35,415 nt of DNA from an uncultured Clostridia bacterium (GCA_946413245.1 CAMKJS010000028.1:1-35415); one strand, 5' to 3'. Shown: positions 8,905 through 17,206, numbered from the stretch's first letter. Numbers and translations: made by a program. Notes: generated from the letters alone by a model not told the origin.

Positions 8905-9663
8905 ATGCCGATTCACCGCCATACCTGCGACCTGTGCCACATCGACGTGGACAACGTCACCGTCCGCCGCGGCGGGCAGACGCTGCTGCAGAACGTATCC
9001 ATGCATATTCACTGCGGGCAGCTGACCGTACTCATCGGGCAGAACGGCGCCGGAAAAACCACGCTGATCCGCACCCTGCTGGGCGAGCTTTCCCGCTCCG
9101 GCGCCATCCGGCATCTGGACAGTCAGGGGCACGATATTCCGCACCTGCGGACGGGGTATGTTCCCCAGCATCTGCAGTTTGATCCGGAAATGCCCATGAC
9201 CGTCTGTGATTTTCTGGCCGCTTCCTTCTCCCGCCGCCCCGTATGGACCGGGATCGGGAAAAACACCCGCCGGCAGGTGGCGGAAGCCCTGGCCGCGGTG
9301 GACGCTCCCGGGCTGGCGGATACGCCCCTCGGGCGCTGCTCCGGCGGAGAACTGCAGCGGGTGCTGCTGGCTCTGGCGCTGCACCCCGCGCCGGATCTGC
9401 TGGTGCTGGACGAGCCCGTCAGCGGCTTCGACCGCAACGGCCTGAAGATGTTTCTGGATACGCTGATGAACCTGAAACGCAGCCGCCACATGGCGATCCT
9501 GCTGGTCAGCCACGACCTGCGGCTGGTGCGGGAATACGCGGATCACGTGGTGCTGCTGGATAAAACCGTGCTGACCCAGGGAGACGCCGAGGACGTTTTC
9601 AATTCTCCCGAATTCTTCCAGGTGTTCGGTACCGGTGCTGCCGGAGAGGAGGCGGACGCATAA
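8905..9663 (+). CDS. Metal ABC transporter ATP-binding protein (ZnuC/MntB-like)
   Basis: The cytosolic ATPase of a zinc- or manganese-type uptake ABC transporter, 252 residues. It has Walker A GQNGAGKTT (45-53), Q-loop region GYVPQHLQF, signature CSGGELQRV and Walker B LLVLDEPVSGFD, then the switch histidine in LLVSHD. The ATG at 8905 follows GGAAGGAGG and excludes a longer, unlikely reading frame. The N-terminus MPIHRHTCDLCHIDVDNV precedes the first strand of the ATPase fold and holds two Cys and three His, including CDLCH, a possible metal ligand set not typical of ZnuC. Its stop overlaps the permease ATG by one base. No substrate-binding protein gene is nearby. Confidence 0.9.
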   Translation: MPIHRHTCDLCHIDVDNVTVRRGGQTLLQNVSMHIHCGQLTVLIGQNGAGKTTLIRTLLGELSRSGAIRHLDSQGHDIPHLRTGYVPQHLQFDPEMPMTVCDFLAASFSRRPVWTGIGKNTRRQVAEALAAVDAPGLADTPLGRCSGGELQRVLLALALHPAPDLLVLDEPVSGFDRNGLKMFLDTLMNLKRSRHMAILLVSHDLRLVREYADHVVLLDKTVLTQGDAEDVFNSPEFFQVFGTGAAGEEADA

Positions 9664-10502
9664 TGGAAGCCATTTACGGAATTCTGGATGCCCTTCTTCC
9701 TCTGGAAGCGTACCGCTTCACCTTCATGAAAAACGCCTTCCTGGCCATCCTGCTGCTGACCCCGATGCTGGGCCTGCTGGGCACCATGGCCGTGAACCGG
9801 CAGATGGCCTTCTTCTCCGACGCCCTGGGCCATTCGGCGCTGACCGGCATCGGCCTTGGCATCGTGCTGGGGATGCACAGCGACCTGGCGGCCATGCTGA
9901 TTTTCGGCATCATCTGGGCTGTGATGATCTGTCTGATCCGGCAGTCCGGCGCCGCTTCGGCGGACACGGTCATCTCCGTGTTCTCCTCCACCTCGGTGGC
10001 CGCGGGGCTGCTGATTCTGTCCCGGGGCGGGCAGTTCGCGAAGTATTCCTCCCTGCTCATCGGCGACGTGCTGGCCGTCACCCCGCAGGATCTGCTGTAT
10101 CTGCTGCTGGCGCTGCTGGGCACCGCGGCGGTCTGGACCGTGCTGTACAACGCCCTGCTCACCACCAGCGTGGATCCGTCTCTGGCCCGCTCCCGGGGGC
10201 TGCGCTTCCGGCTGATCGAGTGCGTTTTCGTGGCGCTGGTGGCGGTAGCCGTCATGCTGTCCATCCGCTGGGTGGGCGTCATGCTGATTAACGCGCTGCT
10301 GATTCTGCCGGCCGCTGCCGGGCGCAACATCGCCCGCACCGCCCGCCAGCACGCCCTCTGGTCCGTGCTCATCGCCCTGTTCAGCGGTCTCGTCGGCCTG
10401 ACCCTGTCCTATTATCTGGACACCAGCGCCGGCGCCTCCATCGTGCTGACCGCCGCCCTGTGCTACGCCGTCAGCCTCGCCCTCCGGCCTTTACGAAAGT
10501 AA
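9663..10502 (+). CDS. Metal ABC transporter permease (ABC-3 family, ZnuB/MntC-like)
   Basis: An integral membrane subunit of 279 residues with about eight hydrophobic segments, matching the ABC-3 permease family for zinc, manganese or iron. Family landmarks are MAFFSDALGHSALTGIGLG (about 48-66) and VGVMLINALLILPAAAGR (about 206-223). The ATG sits in TAATG with the ATPase stop, so the two are translationally coupled and form a two-gene operon. It is followed by a bidirectional terminator. The transported ion cannot be assigned because the binding protein and the metal regulator are missing from the window. Confidence 0.92.
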   Translation: MEAIYGILDALLPLEAYRFTFMKNAFLAILLLTPMLGLLGTMAVNRQMAFFSDALGHSALTGIGLGIVLGMHSDLAAMLIFGIIWAVMICLIRQSGAASADTVISVFSSTSVAAGLLILSRGGQFAKYSSLLIGDVLAVTPQDLLYLLLALLGTAAVWTVLYNALLTTSVDPSLARSRGLRFRLIECVFVALVAVAVMLSIRWVGVMLINALLILPAAAGRNIARTARQHALWSVLIALFSGLVGLTLSYYLDTSAGASIVLTAALCYAVSLALRPLRK

Positions 10503-10505
10503 ATG

Positions 10506-10530
10506 AAAAAGAGCCTTTCGGCTCCGTTTT
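10506..10530. terminator. Bidirectional intrinsic terminator between permease and PRPP synthetase genes
   Basis: The hairpin GAGCC-TTTC-GGCTC (10511-10524) has A-rich sequence to its left and CGTTTT to its right. Read rightward it ends the metal-transporter operon. Read leftward it is followed by a run of T and ends the convergent PRPP-synthetase gene. Confidence 0.85.
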
Positions 10531-10532
10531 CG

Positions 10533-11750
10533 TTATACCAGTCTGATTCCCGCCGCCATCTGCTCGCTCTCATACCGTTTGATCAGCCCTCTGATCCTGT
10601 CGTAAGGATTCAGCAGGCGGCTGAGGCTCCGGTCGTGGTTCAGGGTAGCGATAATATACGAAATATACTTGCTCATATCCGCTTCCACAAACCATTCCGT
10701 CTCCTTCAGCGCCGGATTCCGGTACGTCAGGTTGGTGGAAATCACACGGTCGATAATTCCTTCCTCATAAGCCGCGTCGAAAGCGTCCAGCCCGTTGGTG
10801 AACAGGGCAAAGGTGGCGCCGGCGAAGATCCGGTTCGCCTTGCGCTTTTTCAGCTCCCGGGCCAGGTCGATCACGCTCTCGCCGCTGGAAATCATATCGT
10901 CCGCCACAAACACGTCCTTCCCCTCCACGCTGTCTCCCAGATACTCATGGGCGACGATGGGGTTCCGGCCGTTCACGATCCGGGTGTAATCCCGGCGCTT
11001 GTAGAAAAGGCCCATATCCAGCCCCAGCACGGAGGCATAGAAGATGTTCCGGTCGATGGCGCCCTCGTCCGGCGATACGATCATCAGGTGATCCCGGTCG
11101 ATCCGCAGGGTCTTGTCCTTCCGCAGCAGAGCCTTGAAGATCTGATAGCTGGGCATGATGCTCTCGAACCCGGTGGTGGGGATCGCGTTCTGCACACGGG
11201 GATCGTGCGCGTCGAAGGTGATGATGTTGCTCACGCCCAGGTTGGCCAGCTCCTGCAGGGCCATGGCGCAGTCCAGGCTTTCCCGGGCGGCGCGGCGGTG
11301 CTGGCGGCCTTCGTAGAGCATAGGCATAATCACCGTGATCCGCTTGGCCTTGCCGCCCATGGCCGCGATGATGCGCTTCAGGTTGGCATAATGCTCGTCC
11401 GGGCTCATGGGAACCTCCCGGCCGAACATGTCATAGGTTACGCAGTACGCGCCCACGTCCACCAGAATATAGATATCGTATCCGCGGATGCTTTCCTTGA
11501 TCATGCCTTTGGCTTCGCCGTTCCCGAACCGGGGGCAGGATACCGGAATCAAAAAATCCTGCCGTTCCTCCCCGGGCGTCGTGCGCATATCTCCGGGCGA
11601 GGATTCCTCGGCATGATCCCGCCATTTTTTCAGCCACTTATTGACTTTTTCGCCGATTTCTTCGGTTCCGGGCATTGCGATCAGCCCCAGAGGGCCTACA
11701 GGATAAGTCAGAAAAGAGTCCGTGTTCCAAGCGCTGACAAAGTCCGTCAT
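10533..11750 (-). CDS. Ribose-phosphate pyrophosphokinase (PRPP synthetase), divergent long form
   Basis: Predicted to make PRPP from ribose 5-phosphate and ATP for purine, pyrimidine, His and Trp synthesis. At 405 residues it is longer than the usual ~315. The core is recognisable: RFGNGEAKGMIKESIRGYDI matches the RFxDGE region, FDAHDPRVQ corresponds to the catalytic FDLHxxQ segment, and VADDMISSGES is the PRPP loop. KRRDYTR replaces the usual KRR-x-KPN flexible loop. The first ~75 residues contain an extra segment rich in charged residues. The ATG at 11750 has AAGGAGG at ideal spacing. It is monocistronic, with its own promoter and terminator. The family is clear. Whether it is the main PRPP synthetase is inferred. 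Confidence 0.85.
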   Translation of the reverse strand: MTDFVSAWNTDSFLTYPVGPLGLIAMPGTEEIGEKVNKWLKKWRDHAEESSPGDMRTTPGEERQDFLIPVSCPRFGNGEAKGMIKESIRGYDIYILVDVGAYCVTYDMFGREVPMSPDEHYANLKRIIAAMGGKAKRITVIMPMLYEGRQHRRAARESLDCAMALQELANLGVSNIITFDAHDPRVQNAIPTTGFESIMPSYQIFKALLRKDKTLRIDRDHLMIVSPDEGAIDRNIFYASVLGLDMGLFYKRRDYTRIVNGRNPIVAHEYLGDSVEGKDVFVADDMISSGESVIDLARELKKRKANRIFAGATFALFTNGLDAFDAAYEEGIIDRVISTNLTYRNPALKETEWFVEADMSKYISYIIATLNHDRSLSRLLNPYDRIRGLIKRYESEQMAAGIRLV

Positions 11751-11791
11751 GATGGCCTCCTTGCGTCGCATCGCCAACGGGTTGCGCCCTT

Positions 11792-11820
11792 ATTATACAC
11801 GCCTTCCGGCCGCTTGAGAA
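11792..11820 (-). promoter_or_regulatory. Promoter of the PRPP synthetase gene
   Basis: The minus strand has a perfect TATAAT (11792-11797) and, 17 bases upstream, a weaker TTCTCA (11815-11820). The leader to the ATG at 11750 is about 35 bases. It reads away from the htrA terminator just to the right. Confidence 0.65.
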
Positions 11821-11855
11821 GAGGCGAACTGGTCATTTTGCATCTTTTTTCAGAC

Positions 11856-11894
11856 AAAAAAAAGAGGGCAGGCACGGCGTCGCCGTGCCTGCCC
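11856..11894 (-). terminator. Intrinsic terminator of htrA
   Basis: A 14-base-pair perfect inverted repeat (11866-11879 with 11881-11894, GGGCAGGCACGGCG and its complement) lies just beyond the htrA stop. On the minus strand it is followed by eight T residues (11856-11863). It is one of the strongest terminators in the window. Confidence 0.93.
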
Positions 11895-11903
11895 CTTATT
11901 CTC

Positions 11904-13250
11904 TTACTGATTGACGGGATCCACCATTTCCAGCGTCACGGTCAGATCCAGGTATTCACCGTCCGTGGAGATCTGTACGTTCTCCGCGTCCTGCACCACG
12001 CTGGGGCGGAACACCTTCACCTGCACCGCGTCGCCCGCGTTCATGCCGCTCAGCTTTTCGGTCATTTCAGTGATGTTACTGATCACCTCGCCGTTCAGCT
12101 CCACGATGATGTCTCCGGCCAGCACGCCGGCCTTCTCGGCGGGGCTTCCGCTTTCAACCTTCGCCACATAGGCGCCGTTGGGCAGCTGTCCGTTGGTGTT
12201 CAGGTTCATGACGGTTACGCCCATCCGGGGCTTGCCCATCAGGCCCTGGGGATTCTTGTATTCGCCTTCCGCTTCCACGCTGTCTTCATCATTCGTGCCC
12301 AGCTTCGTTACGTCCGCCTTCAGGGCTTCCTCGATTACGGACTTGGCTTCGTTGATCGGGATGCACATGCCGATGTTCTCGGCGTAGGCGCTGCTCATGC
12401 TGGAGCGGACGCCGCTGTACTTCAGAGTCGGAATGCCCACCAGCTGACCCGCGGTGTTGAACATGCCGCCGCCGCTGATACCGTTGTTGATGGCCGCGTC
12501 GGTCTGGATCATCGTGTTGACCACGTTGGTGGTACGGCCGTACTTATCCGTCGTGCTGCCGGAACCTGCCACTTCCCGGTCCAGTCCGGAGATAACGCCG
12601 GTAGTCACCGTGCCGGTGAAGCCCAGCGGGTTGCCGATGCAGATGGCCCAGTCTCCCAGCATCAGGGTGTCGCTGTCGCCCAGTTCCACGGGAGCCAGCT
12701 TCAGGTCAGGCGCGTACAGCACCGCCACATCCAGATCCGGGTCCGAAGCCGCCACTGTGGCGTCGTACAGATCGGGCTCGCTGCTGCCTTCCTTCGCCAC
12801 GGAGATCTTCAGGCTGTGAGCGTCTTCCACCACATGGTAGTTGGTCAGCACATAGCCTTCCGCGATCACCACGCCGGAGCCGCTGGCGTAATGCACTTCT
12901 TTGGCGCTGTCCTCGCCCCGGTTGCGGCCGTTGCCGTTCCCGTTGCCGTTTCCGTAGCCGCCGTTGCCGTAGCCGAAGAAGAAGTCCCAGGGGAAGCCGT
13001 AGCTGCCGTCGCTCCCGCTGCCATAGCCGTATCCGTTGCCGTACCCGTTGCTGTAGTTCACAATCTGATAGTTGTTGACGCCGACCACGCTGTCGTGAAC
13101 CTTGGCCACCGCCTCCGTAAAGGGAGAGGTCAGCACCACCGTGTCCGCCTGCGCCTTCGGCTGGTTCGCTCCCACTACCGTCCCGGCCAGTACGCATACC
13201 AGAGCCAGGGCGATCAGTCCCAATGCTTTCTTGCTGAACAGTTTCTTCAT
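11904..13250 (-). CDS. HtrA/DegP-like membrane-anchored serine protease with PDZ domain
   Basis: An extracytoplasmic quality-control protease of 448 residues. Residues 9-28 form a signal anchor. A region of Gly, Asn and Tyr (about 66-112, including GNGNGNGN) is a low-complexity linker. The trypsin-like domain has H139 (TNYHVVED), D174 (DLDVAVL) and S259 in NNGISGGG, where most relatives have GNSGG. A PDZ domain at about 345-430 includes SGSPAEKAGVLAGDIIVELN. The ATG at 13250 follows AAAGGAGG, and the longer frame adds nothing credible. It lies downstream of a two-component system and a GerMN lipoprotein in the same direction, but has its own likely activator-dependent promoter and a strong terminator. 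Confidence 0.93.
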   Translation of the reverse strand: MKKLFSKKALGLIALALVCVLAGTVVGANQPKAQADTVVLTSPFTEAVAKVHDSVVGVNNYQIVNYSNGYGNGYGYGSGSDGSYGFPWDFFFGYGNGGYGNGNGNGNGRNRGEDSAKEVHYASGSGVVIAEGYVLTNYHVVEDAHSLKISVAKEGSSEPDLYDATVAASDPDLDVAVLYAPDLKLAPVELGDSDTLMLGDWAICIGNPLGFTGTVTTGVISGLDREVAGSGSTTDKYGRTTNVVNTMIQTDAAINNGISGGGMFNTAGQLVGIPTLKYSGVRSSMSSAYAENIGMCIPINEAKSVIEEALKADVTKLGTNDEDSVEAEGEYKNPQGLMGKPRMGVTVMNLNTNGQLPNGAYVAKVESGSPAEKAGVLAGDIIVELNGEVISNITEMTEKLSGMNAGDAVQVKVFRPSVVQDAENVQISTDGEYLDLTVTLEMVDPVNQ

Positions 13251-13418
13251 TGCAAAAACCTCCTTTATCATCATCGTGTCCGCCGTGCCTTCGCGTTTTG
13301 CCCGACACCCGCAGACTGTTTCGTCCTTTCCTGCCCGGCGCCGCCCATTCGGCCCGCCGCAGGCTTTCCCGGACAGGGCCGGCTCCTTCAGCCGTTCCCT
13401 TTCCGGTTTTCAGGATGA

Positions 13419-13461
13419 ATGATACAGGAGGTTTTTGTCCTGAATATGAACGGAATATGAA
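13419..13461 (-). promoter_or_regulatory. htrA promoter with 11-base-spaced direct repeat (likely response-regulator site)
   Basis: On the minus strand two identical 9-mers TTCATATTC (13453-13461 and 13442-13450) are offset by 11 bases, one helical turn. A -10 element TATCAT (13419-13424) lies 17 bases downstream. The second 9-mer covers the place of the -35 hexamer, which is poor. This is the arrangement of an OmpR/PhoB-type activator site, and such a regulator is encoded upstream at 16480-17172. The roughly 165-base leader to the htrA ATG is GC-rich and holds no gene. Confidence 0.6.
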
Positions 13462-13479
13462 TAATTTTTCTTTTTTTCC

Positions 13480-15033
13480 TTATCCCCGGTCGGATTCGCT
13501 CAGGCCCGGATTGTAGCAGAACACGCCGGCCCAGTAGATCTCCCCGGCTATGGTCTCCTCCTGGGCTCCCTCAAAGAAGAAGCACACCTTTTTCAGGCCG
13601 GAGTTTTCGCACAGGGTGTTCACCATGCTGTAGCAGAGAAGCGCTTCCTTCTCCGCCCCTCCGGTCAGAATCTCCGTGCGGAAATTCTCGCTCAGGTTGA
13701 TCAGCAGCGTATCGTTCTCGACCGAGATGCCCAGGATATCCTCCTCCCGGACGTTTTCCGGCATCGTCGCGGCAATCCCTTCCTGCCGCTGCAGCGGTGC
13801 CGGTCCGGCCAGCAGCGCGTTCAGCTGCGCCCGCGGGATATCCGTCATGCGCCGGTTCACCGGCTGGTCACAGCGGCAGAGCTTCCCGCCCCGGGCAAAA
13901 AACACGGTAGTGCTGCCCATCAGATAGTCCACAAACATATTCCGCCGCAGCAGGCCACCCAGCACCGTCATTCCGCCGAAGGTCGCGCTGTGCAGCTCTG
14001 TGATGGGCTTGTCCCCGATGCGCACGCTGATCGCCGCGATCCCGGGAATAAAGGTGGTCATGGTGCTGGTTACCGCAGCAAGCATGCAGGGCATATCCGT
14101 TCCCATGCCCAGCATCCAGGCGGAAGTTTCCTCCCGGAAGCTCAGGGTAATCAGCCGTCCGCCGTCCTCCAGCTCGCTGATCACCGGGTCATGCAGCAGG
14201 CTGTCCAGGAGTCCGGGTGTTTCTTCCTCCGCCCCGGCATTTTCCCGGATCAGCTGATCCAGTTCCTTCAGCAGGCCCGCCGCCAGCTGCTGCGGAGTTT
14301 GCCCGTCAAAGTTCAGAATCCGGTTCTCACAGCCGATACCGCGGGCGTCCGGCAGCGGAAAATACAGGGTCGCCAGGGAGCTCAGGGGCGTTTTGCTCAG
14401 GTCGTCCCCCAGCGGAGTCCGCTTCGCTTCCATCTGTTCCCAGAGCACCGGCAGGTTTTCCTCCGGATGCCCCGTCAGGCTCCCCATCGCCAGGTTCCCG
14501 GTGATGTCCAGCCCTACGCTCTGGTCCGCCACCAGCACATTCACAAAGGAGATGGAATCCAGATCACACAGGGTGGTGGCGATCGCGACACAGGTTTTGT
14601 AGAAGTCCCGGTGGCTCATCTGCAGCGCGGAAGTACCCAGGTTGATCGTGCAGATGCCGTCGCTGTATTCCAGAGGATCTGTGCCGTACAGGCTCAGCTG
14701 CCATTCTCCTCCCAGATGGGTTACCTCCGCGTCGCTTTCATACGCCAGCAGCGCCAGCACCAGCTGCAGCACCTCGTCGTTCAGGTCCGACACGCTCAGG
14801 CGCGTTTCCCGGGGCACCAGATGCAGATCCGAGCTGCCCGGCAGATACAGCTGGTGCGTCACGGTCCGTTCCGGCATGTTGTCCCCGTCCGGCGCGCTGT
14901 AGCCGACAGAAGCAGGTGCCAGCGTCTGCAGCGGGGTGTTTTCCTCAGCCGTCTGTCCGCTGCAGCCGGTAAGCAGGGCCAGGCAGCCAGCCAGCAGCAG
15001 GGCCAGCGCTTTCCGGCTTCGTCCGTTTTTCAT
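13480..15033 (-). CDS. GerMN-domain lipoprotein
   Basis: A 517-residue exported lipoprotein. The N-terminus has basic residues, a hydrophobic stretch and the lipobox LLTGC (Cys at about 24), so it should be anchored to the outer face of the membrane. The rest looks like two GerMN-type regions (about 65-230 and 345-500). Hallmarks are YFPLPDARGIG and INLSENFRTEILTGGAEKEA followed by the helix ALLCYSMVNTLCENSGLKKV. GerMN domains occur in GerM of spore formers and in LpqB, which partners the MtrAB two-component system. The ATG at 15033 overlaps the kinase stop as ATGA, so it is coupled to the kinase and may tune its signalling. The two-domain reading is by eye. Confidence 0.82.
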   Translation of the reverse strand: MKNGRSRKALALLLAGCLALLTGCSGQTAEENTPLQTLAPASVGYSAPDGDNMPERTVTHQLYLPGSSDLHLVPRETRLSVSDLNDEVLQLVLALLAYESDAEVTHLGGEWQLSLYGTDPLEYSDGICTINLGTSALQMSHRDFYKTCVAIATTLCDLDSISFVNVLVADQSVGLDITGNLAMGSLTGHPEENLPVLWEQMEAKRTPLGDDLSKTPLSSLATLYFPLPDARGIGCENRILNFDGQTPQQLAAGLLKELDQLIRENAGAEEETPGLLDSLLHDPVISELEDGGRLITLSFREETSAWMLGMGTDMPCMLAAVTSTMTTFIPGIAAISVRIGDKPITELHSATFGGMTVLGGLLRRNMFVDYLMGSTTVFFARGGKLCRCDQPVNRRMTDIPRAQLNALLAGPAPLQRQEGIAATMPENVREEDILGISVENDTLLINLSENFRTEILTGGAEKEALLCYSMVNTLCENSGLKKVCFFFEGAQEETIAGEIYWAGVFCYNPGLSESDRG

Positions 15034-16478
15034 TTCGAGGGCCCCCCTTCGGGAAAGCGTGCGATAAATTCCGAGCCCTTGCCCGGTTCGCTGTTCACGG
15101 CGATGGTGCCGCCTTCCAGCGTCACAAGCTGGTGCACGATGCTCAGACCCAGGCCTGTGCCGCCGGTATCCCGGCCGCGGGCCTTATCCACCCGGTAAAA
15201 ACGTTCAAAGATATGATCCTGGTCCTCCCGCGGAATCCCCACGCCGTTGTCCCGCACCCGCCAGACGATGTCCTTGCCTTCCCGGCGCAGGGTAAGGCTC
15301 ACGCGTCCTCCGTCCGGCGTATATTTGATGGCGTTGTCGGTCAGATTATACAGAATCTGGCTCAGTCGGCCCTGGTCTCCGGTCAGGATGATTCCTTCCT
15401 CCGCCTCCGCCGTCAGCGTATGCCCGTGCTGATCCGCGGCAGGCTGCAGCATCCGGGCGGTCTCCCGGGTCAGCTCGGACATATCAACAGGCTCCCGCTT
15501 TGCCTGAGCTTCCCCGCTGTCCATCCGGGTCAGAGTCAGCAGATCCGTAACGATCCCCGTCAGGCGGTCGATTTCGTGATTCATGTCTCCCATGAATTCC
15601 TGTCGCAGATCCTCCGGCATATCCGGCTGATAAATCAGGCTCTCCAGCATGATCTTCATGGTCGTCAGGGGTGTTTTCAGCTCATGGCTGGCGTTAGAGA
15701 CGAACTGGTCCCTGGTCTTGTCCAGGCTTTCCAGCTGCGCGGCCATGGTGTTGTAGTTTTCCGCCAGCTCCCGCAGTTCCCCGCTGCCGCTCACCGGCAC
15801 CCGGACGCTCAGATCGCCGCGGCCCATCTTCCGCATGGTGGTGCTCAGGGTCGTGATCGGTTTGGTCAGCACCTGGCTGAGGACCATGGCCAGCGCCAGG
15901 GCACCCGCGGTGATGGCCAGGAACACGCCCACCAGCTGCCAGGTCACATCCCGCAGGGAGTCCATCATCCCCTGCACCCGGCTTACATAAAGCACAGCGC
16001 CCAGCCGTCCCGCGGCGCCGGTAATCTCACACACGCTGTAGGCTACATAGTCCGCCCCGGCTTCGCCGCTCATCCGTTCCACCACAGCCCGGCCTGGCGT
16101 ATGGGTTCCGTATGCCTCCCGTTCTCCGCCGACCAGCACCTGCAGCACCTCCGGTACCTCCAGGCGGACGCCGCACATGCGCTGGAAAGAGTCGTACTGC
16201 ACCTTTCCGTCCGCGTCCAGCAGCATGATCCGCCCGTCCAGGCTCGCGGCGTTTTCTTCCAGCATCCGGTTCAGCTCCTCCGCGGAGACAGACTCAAACG
16301 GAGAAGCTGCCGACACGGCCAGCTTCTCCGCCGTAATCCGGTCCTCCCTGGACCGCTGATCAAACAGAAATCTGCTTACAAGCGTGGTGAGATTCGTGGC
16401 GGCCACCGCGAAAGAAACCCCCACGATGAGAAAAAAGGCCAGCAGGATTTTTCCCCTGATGCTGGCCCAGAACGTCAC
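15030..16478 (-). CDS. Sensor histidine kinase (PhoR/WalK-like)
   Basis: A membrane sensor kinase of 482 residues. Order of parts: a transmembrane segment (about 12-34), an extracytoplasmic sensor region (about 35-180), a second transmembrane segment (about 180-204), a HAMP linker, a HisKA dimerisation helix with SNASHELKTPLTT (H265) and an ATPase domain. The ATPase domain has the N box NLTDNAIKYTP, the G1 box DNGVGI, FERFYRVD and the G2 box GGTGLGLSIV. The GTG at 16478 is preferred. It comes one base after the response-regulator stop with AGGA close upstream. The ATG at 16556 would overlap the regulator by 77 bases. It should phosphorylate the adjacent regulator in response to envelope conditions. 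Confidence 0.93.
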   Translation of the reverse strand: MTFWASIRGKILLAFFLIVGVSFAVAATNLTTLVSRFLFDQRSREDRITAEKLAVSAASPFESVSAEELNRMLEENAASLDGRIMLLDADGKVQYDSFQRMCGVRLEVPEVLQVLVGGEREAYGTHTPGRAVVERMSGEAGADYVAYSVCEITGAAGRLGAVLYVSRVQGMMDSLRDVTWQLVGVFLAITAGALALAMVLSQVLTKPITTLSTTMRKMGRGDLSVRVPVSGSGELRELAENYNTMAAQLESLDKTRDQFVSNASHELKTPLTTMKIMLESLIYQPDMPEDLRQEFMGDMNHEIDRLTGIVTDLLTLTRMDSGEAQAKREPVDMSELTRETARMLQPAADQHGHTLTAEAEEGIILTGDQGRLSQILYNLTDNAIKYTPDGGRVSLTLRREGKDIVWRVRDNGVGIPREDQDHIFERFYRVDKARGRDTGGTGLGLSIVHQLVTLEGGTIAVNSEPGKGSEFIARFPEGGPSK

Positions 16479-16479
16479 C

Positions 16480-17172
16480 TTAGTCCTGATCTGTGAAATA
16501 GTAACCCACTCCCCATTTGGTAAAGATGAATTCAGGCTTTGAAGTGTCCCGTTCAATCTTTTCCCTCAGGCGCCGGATATGTACATCCACGGTGCGGGCG
16601 TCTCCCGCGTAATCATATTTCCATACGGTTTCGAGCATCTGCTCCCGGCTGAATACCGTGCCCCGGTTGGTTACGAACATCTGGAGCAGATCAAATTCCT
16701 TCGCGGTCAGCTTCACGTCCCGCCCGTTCAGCGTAACGCTGCGCTTGACCAGGTTTACCTCCATGTTGTGCACCCGGATAATCCGGGGCTCCTGGGGCTG
16801 CATGCCCCCGGAAACCCGGCGCAGAATCGTCTTGATCCGCGCTTTGACCTCCAGGATGTTGAACGGCTTGGTCATGTAATCGTCCGCGCCGTATTCCAGG
16901 CCGAGGATCTTGTCCATATCCTCACCCTTGGCGGTCAGCATGATGATCGGCACGTCGCTGTGTTCCCGGATCCGCTGGCACACAGCAATCCCGTCCATTT
17001 TCGGCAGCATGACGTCCAGCAGAATCAGATCGAAATGGCCCGCGTCGAACTTGTTCAGGGCTTCCTCCCCGTCCATGGCGCTGTCCGTTTCATAGCCTTC
17101 CTGCTCCAGCGTATATTTCAATCCTTTCAGGATTAACGGCTCGTCATCCACAAGCAGGATCCGTTTGGCCAT
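16480..17172 (-). CDS. OmpR/PhoB-family response regulator (PhoP/WalR-like)
   Basis: A DNA-binding response regulator of 230 residues. The receiver domain has the acidic pocket DDE (9-11), phospho-acceptor D53 in LLDVMLPKMDG and K102 in TKPF. The winged-helix domain shows LTAKEFDLLQMF, FSREQMLETVWKYDY and RTVDVHIRRLREKIE, typical of the OmpR class. The ATG at 17172 follows AAAGGA. The first gene of the operon regulator-kinase-GerMN lipoprotein, it lies upstream of htrA. The direct repeat at the htrA promoter suits this class of regulator. By analogy with CssRS and CiaRH it may sense envelope or secretion stress, which is inference. Confidence 0.95.
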   Translation of the reverse strand: MAKRILLVDDEPLILKGLKYTLEQEGYETDSAMDGEEALNKFDAGHFDLILLDVMLPKMDGIAVCQRIREHSDVPIIMLTAKGEDMDKILGLEYGADDYMTKPFNILEVKARIKTILRRVSGGMQPQEPRIIRVHNMEVNLVKRSVTLNGRDVKLTAKEFDLLQMFVTNRGTVFSREQMLETVWKYDYAGDARTVDVHIRRLREKIERDTSKPEFIFTKWGVGYYFTDQD

Positions 17173-17206
17173 GCCAATCCATCCTTTCGTAACCAATACT
17201 GTGATA

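Noticed and set aside
10503..13418. A 971-codon plus-strand frame opposite the PRPP synthetase and htrA
   Set aside because: It crosses two terminators and two promoters, has no homology, and is a composition shadow of the opposite-strand genes.
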